18,392 nucleotides of DNA, taken from JANWWM01 sp046292465. GTDB taxonomy: Bacteria; Bacteroidota; Chlorobiia; Chlorobiales; Thermochlorobacteraceae. Shown here piece by piece: positions 8,335 through 14,501 of this stretch. The number at the start of each line of letters is the position of its first letter. The stretch's first letter is position 1. The notes beneath the pieces were generated by a model. That model did no database searches, was not told the origin of the DNA, and saw only the letters and a program-made list of their open reading frames with translations. The translations under genes and the position numbers were made by a program. The stretch is taken from NCBI GenBank assembly GCA_046292465.1, contig JBKBRB010000030.1, forward strand, positions 1 to 18,392, in the 5' to 3' direction.

Positions 8335-8373
8335 AAGACGTTCGTTTCGCAGTTTCACAAAAACCATTTATCA

Positions 8374-9840
8374 ATGAATATTGCGATAGCCGCATCTGAA
8401 TGTGCACCGTTTGCGAAAACAGGTGGTCTTTCCGACGTCATTGGCTCACTTCCCAAAGCCCTTGCCAAATTGGGGTGCACGGTCAAAGTTTTTCTTCCTA
8501 AATACTCGGTCATTGACGAGTCTCAATATCCGATGCGGCTCGACCTGACCATCGGCGAAATGCAAGTGCGCGTCGGTGGATTCCCGCGAACGGTTCATGT
8601 GCTCAAATCTAAACTGCCGAACAGCGATGTCGATGTGTATTTTATCGACTGTCCGCATTACTTTCATCGCGCCCGCATTTATACTTCTGACTGGGACGAA
8701 GATGAACGCTTCATCTTGTTTCAAAAATCGGTTATCGAAGCCTTGCAACGCTTGCAGTGGCGACCCGATGTGATTCATTGCAACGATTGGCAAACTGGAT
8801 TGCTCCCACTTCTCTTGCGCGATAACTACGGTTGGGACAGGTTCTTTGACAAAACCGCAACGGTGCTTTCCATTCACAACATTGCCTATCAAGGCTGGTT
8901 TCCACGCGAGAGTGGCATTCGCGCTGAACTCCGAAAAGAGCATCTCGATAAAGGCGGACTCGCTGAATGGGGCAACGGCATTAACTTTCTCAAAACAGGC
9001 TTAGCCACAGCCGATTTGCTCACTACCGTCAGCGAAACTTACGCCCGCGAAATTCTCACACCCCAATACGGCTACGGCATGGACGTCGTGCTCAACTGGC
9101 GCAATGGCGACCTCTTCGGCATTCTCAACGGCATCGACGACGAAGTATGGAATCCGCAAACCGATAAGTTCATTCCCTTCCATTTTTCCATTGAAAACCT
9201 CGACGGCAAAGAGAAAAACAAACGCTTTCTGCTCGACCAAACCACCATCAATTACAATCCCAACCTTCCGCTCATCGGCATCGTCTCGCGCTTAGTTTCG
9301 CAAAAAGGATTCGACCTCATCGAAAAAGAAGTCCACTGGCTTATGCAAAAGCCCGCGCAATGGGTCATTCTGGGAAGCGGCGAAGACCGTTTCGAGAACC
9401 TTTTTACTTGGATGGCGCATGAGTTTCCGCATAAAGTTTGGACATATATCGGCTTCAATACGGAACTCTCTCACTTGATTGAAGCAGGCTCCGATATGTT
9501 TCTCATGCCCTCGCACTACGAACCATGCGGCTTGAACCAGATGTATAGCCTGCGCTACGGCACCGTGCCGATTGTGCATAAAACAGGCGGACTTGCCGAC
9601 ACTGTGCAAGATTGGGACGAATACGCCTACAAAGGCGAGCCGATTGGCAACGGCTTCTCGTTTGAAGAACCAAGCGGCTTTGCCCTCTCTCACACCGTTC
9701 ATCGCGCCATTGAAGCCTATCACAACAAACCGCTTTGGCGACGCATTCAGCAAAACGGCATGATGCGCGACTTTTCTTGGGCGAACTCCGCTCGCAAATA
9801 CATTCACATCTACAAACGTGCAAAAGAAAAACGCGGTTAA
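8374..9840 (+). CDS. glgA: Glycogen synthase (ADP-glucose type, GT5)
   Basis: A 488-residue GT5 starch/glycogen synthase, which adds glucose from ADP-glucose to the non-reducing end of alpha-1,4-glucan in the cytoplasm. The start MNIAIAASECAPFAKTGGLS carries the ADP-glucose-binding KTGGL motif at residues 15-19, the same place as in the E. coli enzyme. The C-terminal Rossmann domain holds GIVSRLVSQKGFDL, then PSHYEPCGLNQMYSL with the conserved Glu of the EPCGL motif, and a second KTGGLADTV loop. Length is normal for the family. The other glycogen genes (glgB, glgC, glgP) are not in view, so glgA is separated from them here. It follows engB after 39 bases and is followed by the deacetylase-family gene 56 bases on. 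Confidence 0.95.
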   Translation: MNIAIAASECAPFAKTGGLSDVIGSLPKALAKLGCTVKVFLPKYSVIDESQYPMRLDLTIGEMQVRVGGFPRTVHVLKSKLPNSDVDVYFIDCPHYFHRARIYTSDWDEDERFILFQKSVIEALQRLQWRPDVIHCNDWQTGLLPLLLRDNYGWDRFFDKTATVLSIHNIAYQGWFPRESGIRAELRKEHLDKGGLAEWGNGINFLKTGLATADLLTTVSETYAREILTPQYGYGMDVVLNWRNGDLFGILNGIDDEVWNPQTDKFIPFHFSIENLDGKEKNKRFLLDQTTINYNPNLPLIGIVSRLVSQKGFDLIEKEVHWLMQKPAQWVILGSGEDRFENLFTWMAHEFPHKVWTYIGFNTELSHLIEAGSDMFLMPSHYEPCGLNQMYSLRYGTVPIVHKTGGLADTVQDWDEYAYKGEPIGNGFSFEEPSGFALSHTVHRAIEAYHNKPLWRRIQQNGMMRDFSWANSARKYIHIYKRAKEKRG

Positions 9841-9896
9841 CCGCTCGGATTCACTTCCATGAAGTTTCTCTCAACGCATTGACCGTGCCGAAAGGA

Positions 9897-10790
9897 ATGA
9901 AAGTTTTTTATTCCGACCACTACACAATCCCCTTGCCCGAAGGACACCGTTTTCCGATGGAAAAATATCGGCTTATTCGCCTTGCCTTGCTCAAACACGG
10001 CGTCGTGCGCGACAGCGACCTTTCCGAACCGCCCATGCCTTCCCCCGAAACTTTAATGCTGGCACACACACACGGATATGTCGAAGCCGTTCTCAACGGC
10101 ACACTGAGCGATTTTCAAATTCGCAAAATTGGATTTCCTTATAGTGCGGCACTTGTAAAGCGTTCGCTTGCAACGGTTGGCGGTGCGCTCGCAGCAGCAG
10201 AAGAAGCCCTGCGAAACGGCGTTTCAGGAAACTTGGCAGGCGGCACACACCACGCCTTCGCCGATTCAGGAGAAGGCTACTGCGTGTTCAACGATTTAGC
10301 CGTTGTTACGGCTTATTTGCGCCATACCCACAAAGTTCAGCGCGTTGCAATTATCGATTTAGATGTGCATCAAGGAAACGGCAACTCGGCAATTCTGGGA
10401 GGCAGAGACGATGTGTTCATTTTCAGCATGCACGGCGCGAAAAATTATCCCTTCCGAAAAGTCCCATCCACGATTGACCTCGACCTGCCCGACGGCACCA
10501 GCGATAAAGAATTTCTCTCGCTCTTGAACGATTACCTTCCGAAAGTCTTTGCCTTCAAGCCCGATATTGTGCTTTATCAAGCCGGCGTCGACCCGCTCAA
10601 AGAAGACGCACTCGGACGCCTTTCGCTCACCCACGAGGGACTTCAAGAGCGCGACCGACTTGTGCTGAAAGCCTGCCGTGCGCACGGCATTCCCGTTTCA
10701 CTCGCGCTTGGCGGCGGCTACGCCAAACCGATTGACCTCACCGTTGAAGCGCACGTCGGCACTTACAAAGCCGTTCGCGAAGTTTTTTGA
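9897..10790 (+). CDS. Histone deacetylase-family hydrolase (AcuC-like)
   Basis: A 297-residue protein of the arginase/deacetylase fold, class I/IV HDAC-like branch, as in bacterial AcuC-type deacetylases. The active site is complete. GGTHHAF gives the tandem His118-His119, GYCVFND follows, and DLDVHQGNG supplies zinc ligands Asp156 and His158. QAGVDPLKED gives the third ligand Asp232, and LALGGGY carries the catalytic Tyr275. Likely activity is zinc-dependent removal of acetyl or another acyl group from lysine or a small amine; the substrate is not readable. I chose ATG 9897, which gives MKVFYSDHY, the conserved N-terminal strand. The reading frame is open back to 9735 inside glgA, but those codons are out of frame with glgA and look non-conserved. 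GTG 9885 is a minor alternative. The stop is about 30 bases from the convergent CrtC/AttH-like gene. Confidence 0.92.
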   Translation: MKVFYSDHYTIPLPEGHRFPMEKYRLIRLALLKHGVVRDSDLSEPPMPSPETLMLAHTHGYVEAVLNGTLSDFQIRKIGFPYSAALVKRSLATVGGALAAAEEALRNGVSGNLAGGTHHAFADSGEGYCVFNDLAVVTAYLRHTHKVQRVAIIDLDVHQGNGNSAILGGRDDVFIFSMHGAKNYPFRKVPSTIDLDLPDGTSDKEFLSLLNDYLPKVFAFKPDIVLYQAGVDPLKEDALGRLSLTHEGLQERDRLVLKACRAHGIPVSLALGGGYAKPIDLTVEAHVGTYKAVREVF

Positions 10791-10819
10791 TGCGCTTATT
10801 CCTACAACCTTTCATCAAA

Positions 10820-11911
10820 CTAAAACGCTGTTATCTTTTTTGCGTAGCCTGTCATTTCCGTGTAGCCTTTTCCCGAAATCGACACGCCCGCCTTCGTTCC
10901 TGAAACCGCTGTGCTTCCTTCCCAATAGGTGATGCGCGTGGATTCTTCCGTTAAGAGTTCTTGGTCTTCGACCGTGGCTTCCACATTGAGCGACATCGAG
11001 AGTCTCGGAACAGAAATCGTCCATTTAACAGGATATTCTGCGCCCGACTTTTTGGAAGTATAGCGTCTCTGAACTTCAATCTTAAAATCGCCTGCGGAAA
11101 GTTTTTCGCTTGTGCCATCTTTTGAGACAAACGTGCCGCTTGCAAATGGGCTGTTAGTGCCGTCGTTGAGCCGAAGGTTATAGACCATGAGTTCCGTTGT
11201 ATCAGAAAGTTGAATCGAGAACCAATCCCACCCTGCGACATTTTCCTCGATTTGTGATGTTCCAAATTCGTGGTCTTTCCAACTTTCGCCCTCGACGGTG
11301 TAGCGCGTGCCATTCAAGGTGAGTGCGCCAACGGATTTCAGGCGTGTGTAGGAGTAATACATCGACGCATTTTTCGGGTCGCTTCCTTTTCGGCTGTATC
11401 CTTTTTCACCTTGCAGAACGGGCGGCTTTGTGGGTTCAAGAATGAGCGCGAGTGCGAAGGAATCCGTTTCGGCTTGAACGAGTTGATACGGTCCTAAATC
11501 TTGCGCCGACCAATTTCCGATGAAGGTTTTGTAATACTGTTCCGACGCGCCCGCATCGCCGAAGTTGCCACGCGACTGCCGTTCGGTGTGGTAAAATTTC
11601 TTGTTGGATTCGTCCGTAATTGCAAAGTGTGCAAAGTAGATTTGTTTGCGTGTGGCGTCTGCTTCTTCAATCGCAAGTGCCGTTCGGAAAAAGGTGAGTT
11701 CGTAACCGAATTGTCGCTCACCACTTCGAAGATGCCCAGTGTAATACCACCACTCGGTTCGGAAGTCGTTGTGCGCCGCGTGGTCTTTGGGAAACGAGAG
11801 CCTGTATTGGGGCGAGGCAAATGAAAACGGCTCTTTTTTGGCGCAAGCCGTGTAGATGATGGACGCCAAGAGCGTTACGAAAAGCGAACTGCCAAAAAGG
11901 AATTTACGCAT
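10820..11911 (-). CDS. Exported CrtC/AttH-like lipocalin-domain protein
   Basis: A 363-residue protein with an N-terminal export signal (MRKFLFGSSLFVTLLASIIY) ending at Cys23. The cysteine region reads IYTAC, an imperfect lipobox because Tyr stands at -3, so it is possibly a lipoprotein. The mature part begins with the family signature for PF07143 proteins, FRTEWWYYTGHL, followed by GYELTFFRTAL. Later ESWKDHEFGTSQ and AGWDWFSIQLSD are also typical of the double-lipocalin AttH/CrtC fold. Members include carotenoid 1,2-hydratase CrtC and the AttH proteins that accompany export ABC transporters. The export signal argues for an AttH-like envelope role, with a lipid or other hydrophobic ligand. 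It is last in the presumed lptF-DUF218 operon (23-base gap) and convergent with the deacetylase-family gene. Confidence 0.82.
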   Translation of the reverse strand: MRKFLFGSSLFVTLLASIIYTACAKKEPFSFASPQYRLSFPKDHAAHNDFRTEWWYYTGHLRSGERQFGYELTFFRTALAIEEADATRKQIYFAHFAITDESNKKFYHTERQSRGNFGDAGASEQYYKTFIGNWSAQDLGPYQLVQAETDSFALALILEPTKPPVLQGEKGYSRKGSDPKNASMYYSYTRLKSVGALTLNGTRYTVEGESWKDHEFGTSQIEENVAGWDWFSIQLSDTTELMVYNLRLNDGTNSPFASGTFVSKDGTSEKLSAGDFKIEVQRRYTSKKSGAEYPVKWTISVPRLSMSLNVEATVEDQELLTEESTRITYWEGSTAVSGTKAGVSISGKGYTEMTGYAKKITAF

Positions 11912-11934
11912 GTGAGTTTTGAAGTTAGTCGGCG

Positions 11935-12597
11935 TTACAACACAAACAGGTCGTAATAAAGTTGCTTGACGATTTCAGGAAAAGCAACGGTCCAACCTGT
12001 TATGGATTCAAACCAGTTTTGGTGATTGAAGTCGCGCTCGTAAGGCAAGAGATGCACCGTGATGCCAAGCGGCTTAGCGAATTTTTCGTAGCACAGGCGC
12101 GAGCGGCGCGAATGCATGTCGCGTGTAACGAGTGAAAATTCTTTCCAGCCGCGCTTGTGAGCGGAGTCGACGACGGTTTTGGCGATGTTGAGCGTTTTCG
12201 GCTCTTGAAACGGCACAATAAAGAAAACAAGTGATGTGGTATCGAGTTCTGCGCTCCATGCGTTGAGCCGCGTGGCTTGTTTAAGGCGCGGGTTTTTGGC
12301 AATGGATTCATACATCGTGGAGACGATAATGTGCGCGTGCGTGCTTTCAGCGAAGGCTTTTGCGTAGGCGAAAATCTCGTAGTCGCCCGTCCAATTTTCC
12401 ACAACCAAGTTTGAACAGTGTGGATAAGATGTGGGTATTTTATCAATGATGTAGGGATTTACTACGGTTCTCAACACCCATCCCCGAGAAATCCACAAAG
12501 TTATCAACAAGAAGCTCACAAATGTGGATAAAATGACTTTGGCTTGGAGCGTTAAGACGCGCTTTTCAACCGTTTTGAAGAACTCGATTTTCAACAT
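11935..12597 (-). CDS. Membrane-anchored DUF218/YdcF-like protein
   Basis: A 220-residue protein with a basic cytoplasmic start and one membrane span at about residues 20-42 (VILSTFVSFLLITLW and following). The rest is a Rossmann-like domain, probably periplasmic, that resembles DUF218/YdcF. VVENWTGDYEIFAYAKAFAE stands where the family has its first nucleotide-binding-like strand and helix. The segment from GWKEFSLVTRDMHSRRSR matches the family's VTS-x-x-H-x-x-RA region, with the conserved His and Arg. The C-terminal FPEIVKQLYYDL equals the family's closing helix. DUF218 members (SanA, ElyC) act in envelope barrier or undecaprenyl-phosphate metabolism; this exact function is unknown. The first half of the family is poorly conserved here, so assignment is moderate. 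Several DnaA boxes lie over its 5' third. Confidence 0.65.
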   Translation of the reverse strand: MLKIEFFKTVEKRVLTLQAKVILSTFVSFLLITLWISRGWVLRTVVNPYIIDKIPTSYPHCSNLVVENWTGDYEIFAYAKAFAESTHAHIIVSTMYESIAKNPRLKQATRLNAWSAELDTTSLVFFIVPFQEPKTLNIAKTVVDSAHKRGWKEFSLVTRDMHSRRSRLCYEKFAKPLGITVHLLPYERDFNHQNWFESITGWTVAFPEIVKQLYYDLFVL

Positions 12598-12607
12598 TTG
12601 TGGATAA
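12395..12607. other. Cluster of DnaA boxes
   Basis: Three exact TGTGGATAA boxes on the plus strand (TTATCCACA on the other) lie at 12419-12427, 12523-12531 and 12599-12607. One TTTTCCACA in the opposite orientation at 12395-12403 fits the relaxed consensus TTWTNCACA. TTATCAACA at 12501-12509 has one mismatch. AATCCACA-type and TGTGGAAAT half-matches are at 12489-12497 and 12611-12619. The boxes form two similar opposed pairs about 24 and 22 bases apart, with the pairs spaced about 105 bases. They cover the 5' third of the DUF218-like gene and the 32-base gap to lptF. No dnaA, dnaN or obvious AT-rich unwinding element is nearby. The cluster could be an origin-related, DnaA-titrating or DnaA-regulated site. 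Confidence 0.6.
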
Positions 12608-12629
12608 GATTGTGGAAATTTTCACACTG

Positions 12630-14030
12630 CTATCGCCCGCTACCTGTGAGCCAGCGAAAGTTTGTGCCCGAAACGGCAAAAAATAATCCTGCCCCAATCA
12701 GAATAAGCACCGCATTGCCTGCCCACATGGCAACGGACGGAGGCACAATGCCTCTATCTGCGAGTTTTTCGCCGCTAATGAGAAACGCCCAATAGAGCAG
12801 AAAAAATGCCAGCGAAAGCCCTGCGCCAATCCCAAAACCGCCACGCTTCGCCAATACGCCCAGCGGCACGCCCACCAGCACAAAGCAAAAGCACGCAAAC
12901 GGAATCGAGAATTTCTTATGAACCTCGACCATATACTTGCGCCGCATTTCCAAGTCGTTGCGAATCGTAAAGAGCGTGTTGCTCGTCTGCATCTGTAGGT
13001 TTCGCGCAATCGCTGTGGCTCTATCCACCACAAACGTGTGCTCAAATGTCGGGATTGAGCGCAGGTAAAAGAGCGTATCGCTCGAGGATAGTTGAGTGTT
13101 TTGTTCTGTAAGATTTAAGACGAGCGAATCGGCGCGAAGTGATGTGCCTGAAAAGAGCGTTGCCCATGTCTCAAGGGTTGCATTAGCAATTTTGGCTTTC
13201 TTTTCGTCGATTTGCGCTTGCAGGCTGTCGCAAATGCCGAGCATGGTTGAAGCAGACAGTTCACGGTCGCCACGGCTCACCGCGCTTTCGTCGGAGCGTT
13301 GAAAGCCGAAACCTGACGCATCGAGCAAAATTTTGTGCTTTTGAAACTCGACGCGCCGATATTCCTTGCGTGTATTTTTATCGACCTCGTGCATTTCGCC
13401 ATCGTAGAGCGTCATGATGAGATAGCGAAAATCTGACGAGTATTCGAACTTGCCTGTTTCAGCCGTGATAACGGTTTCGCTTTGCGGTCGGGTGTAATCG
13501 TAAATGGTTACGCCGCCGATGTCAGATGTGGTTTCGCTTGTTTTTCGCGCTAAAATCGAGTAGCCGTAAATGAGATTTGAAAACACATTTTCTTGCAGTC
13601 CGAACGAAGGCTTTTTGCGTGAAATGTCAATCATTAACACTTTTGCTTGATGATTGGCTTCGGGCAAGACCACGTTGCCGAATCGCTCGACCAAGACGGT
13701 GAGAATTGCGCCTGCAATTAAAACTGGATACATCAATCGCCAAAGCGAAATGCCACCTGCGCGCATGGCAGTGATTTCCAAGTCGTTCGTCATTTTCCCG
13801 AACGCCATTAAACATGCAATCAACACGCCCATTGGCGCGGCGAGCACCACCATCCACGCGATTTGAAGCAAAATCAACTCAATAATCACGCTGATTTCAA
13901 GCCCTTTGCCAACGAAGCGATCGAGCGTGCGCGTCAGAAACTGCAAGAGGAAAACGAAAATAACCGTGAAGAATCCAAAGAAAAACGGACCAATGTGAGC
14001 GAGCAGGATATGTCGGTGAAGAATTTTCAT
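12630..14030 (-). CDS. LptF/LptG-family permease (lipopolysaccharide export)
   Basis: A 466-residue YjgP/YjgQ-family protein, the transmembrane partner of the LptB2FG ABC transporter that extracts lipopolysaccharide from the inner membrane. Three spans lie at about residues 12-34, 50-78 and 98-120, and include the conserved AAPMGVLIACLMAFGKMTND loop and ITAMRAGGIS coupling segment. A large periplasmic beta-jellyroll-like domain runs from about 130 to 360. Three more spans are at about 373-455, with the typical FSIPFACFCFVLVGVPLG start. It is longer than the roughly 360-residue E. coli proteins, mainly through a charged insert around residues 260-330; longer forms are common in this phylum as I recall. 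I cannot tell LptF from LptG. The ATG at 14030 follows tRNA-Arg by 74 bases; the stop is 32 bases before the DUF218-like gene. Confidence 0.92.
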   Translation of the reverse strand: MKILHRHILLAHIGPFFFGFFTVIFVFLLQFLTRTLDRFVGKGLEISVIIELILLQIAWMVVLAAPMGVLIACLMAFGKMTNDLEITAMRAGGISLWRLMYPVLIAGAILTVLVERFGNVVLPEANHQAKVLMIDISRKKPSFGLQENVFSNLIYGYSILARKTSETTSDIGGVTIYDYTRPQSETVITAETGKFEYSSDFRYLIMTLYDGEMHEVDKNTRKEYRRVEFQKHKILLDASGFGFQRSDESAVSRGDRELSASTMLGICDSLQAQIDEKKAKIANATLETWATLFSGTSLRADSLVLNLTEQNTQLSSSDTLFYLRSIPTFEHTFVVDRATAIARNLQMQTSNTLFTIRNDLEMRRKYMVEVHKKFSIPFACFCFVLVGVPLGVLAKRGGFGIGAGLSLAFFLLYWAFLISGEKLADRGIVPPSVAMWAGNAVLILIGAGLFFAVSGTNFRWLTGSGR

Positions 14031-14104
14031 CTATTATGTTCGCCATTTCTACTCAATCTCCGAGTGCGTGCGTAATAGGCGGGAAAGAGGACGATAAAAC
14101 TTCG

Positions 14105-14179
14105 TGCACCCGTGAGGACTCGAACCTCAGACCTTCTGATTCGTAGTCAGATGCTCTAATCCAACTGAGCTACGGGTGC
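14105..14179 (-). tRNA. tRNA-Arg (anticodon ACG)
   Basis: A normal cloverleaf on the minus strand. The acceptor stem is GCACCCG paired with CGGGTGC, the D stem GCTC/GAGC, and the anticodon stem TCTGA/TCAGA around the loop CTACGAA. The variable loop is AGGTC, the T stem TGAGG/CCTCA and the discriminator A. ACG would be edited to ICG to read CGU, CGC and CGA. The 3' CCA is not encoded. Confidence 0.96.
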
Positions 14180-14210
14180 ATTTACGATTCAAACGATTCA
14201 AAAAGGGACG

Positions 14211-14241
14211 CAAATATACGGCAAGTCTGCAAAGAAACAAG
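14211..14241 (-). promoter_or_regulatory. Candidate promoter of tRNA-Arg(ACG)
   Basis: Minus strand: CTTG at 14241-14238, 19 bases, then TATATTTG at 14218-14211, an exact TAnnTTTG. It lies in the 80-base gap between the two Arg tRNA genes and would give a leader of about 25 bases before the tRNA. Confidence 0.5.
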
Positions 14242-14259
14242 CGAGCACGGAATTTTTTG

Positions 14260-14333
14260 TGCGCCGGGAGGGATTCGAACCCCCAGCCGTCAGAGTCGAA
14301 GTCTGATGCTCTATCCAGTTGAGCTACCGACGC
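14260..14333 (-). tRNA. tRNA-Arg (anticodon TCG)
   Basis: A full cloverleaf on the minus strand. The acceptor GCGTCGG pairs with CCGGCGC (one T-G wobble), and the D stem is GCTC/GAGC. The anticodon stem TCAGA/TCTGA surrounds the loop CTTCGAC. The T stem GGGGG/CCCTC has one G-T pair, and the discriminator is A. It would read CGA and CGG. CCA is not encoded. Confidence 0.95.
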
Positions 14334-14340
14334 TCCGTGT

Positions 14341-14359
14341 TGTTGAAAATTTGTCAACA
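14341..14359. repeat. Short inverted repeat between tRNA genes
   Basis: TGTTGA (14341-14346) and TCAACA (14354-14359) are perfect complements separated by seven AT-rich bases, in the 54-base gap between the Glu-like and Arg(TCG) tRNA genes. It may form a small hairpin in a tRNA precursor. There is no following T-run to suggest a terminator. Confidence 0.35.
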
Positions 14360-14387
14360 TTTGTCCGCAAAAGAACAGGCACTACCG

Positions 14388-14463
14388 TAGCGTGTGCGGG
14401 ATTCGAACCCGCGATCTCCGCGCTGAAAATACGCAGCGTCTTGGGCCGCTAGACGAACACGCT
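14388..14463 (-). tRNA. tRNA-Glu-like gene with abnormal anticodon arm
   Basis: Minus-strand cloverleaf of 76 bases including discriminator A. The acceptor AGCGTGT pairs with ACACGCT (A1-T72, not the usual G1-C72). The Glu-type T8-C9 and D arm GTCTAGCGGCCCAAGAC are present, with T stem GCGGG/CCCGC and variable loop AGATC. The anticodon arm has 19 bases instead of 17. The best 5-bp stem, CTGCG/CGCGG with one T-G, leaves a nine-base loop TATTTTCAG, in which TTCA matches the Glu anticodon plus A37. If a further T-G pair forms, the loop becomes ATTTTCA, with TTT (Lys) at the anticodon place. An alternative stem CGCTG/CAGCG leaves an eight-base loop. It may be a variant Glu tRNA, a non-translating tRNA or a decayed copy. 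CCA is not encoded. Confidence 0.8.
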
Positions 14464-14468
14464 GATAG

Positions 14469-14500
14469 CAAAAATGCACAAAAATCTTTTCCGTGCCAAA
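14469..14500 (-). promoter_or_regulatory. Candidate promoter of the tRNA-Glu-like gene
   Basis: Minus strand: TTTG at 14500-14497, 20 bases, then CATTTTTG at 14476-14469 (one mismatch to TAnnTTTG). It sits in the 38 bases between the mazG stop and the tRNA and would start transcription at or just before the tRNA 5' end. Confidence 0.5.
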
Positions 14501-14501
14501 A

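Noticed and set aside
9292..9807. Minus-strand open frame opposite glgA (171 codons)
   Set aside because: It is antisense to well-conserved GT5 motifs and has a composition typical of a shadow frame.
9735..9896. Open frame extending the deacetylase-family gene into glgA
   Set aside because: It overlaps the end of glgA in another frame, and the conserved first strand (MKVFYSDHY) begins at 9897.
10770..10830. Possible bidirectional terminator between convergent genes
   Set aside because: The 29-base gap has T-runs, but I could not find a convincing GC-rich inverted repeat.
10820..11911. Carotenoid 1,2-hydratase (CrtC) function for the lipocalin-like protein
   Set aside because: The family match is real, but the export signal and Cys23 suit an AttH-like envelope protein. 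No carotenoid genes are nearby, so the enzyme name is not supported.
12395..12607. Calling the DnaA-box cluster a chromosomal origin (oriC)
   Set aside because: There is no AT-rich unwinding element and no dnaA/dnaN, the boxes are inside coding sequence, and the local skew changes the wrong way. It is kept as a DnaA-box cluster only.
14464..14501. Additional small gene or RNA between mazG and the tRNAs
   Set aside because: The bases are accounted for by the promoter-like elements of the tRNA-Glu-like gene.
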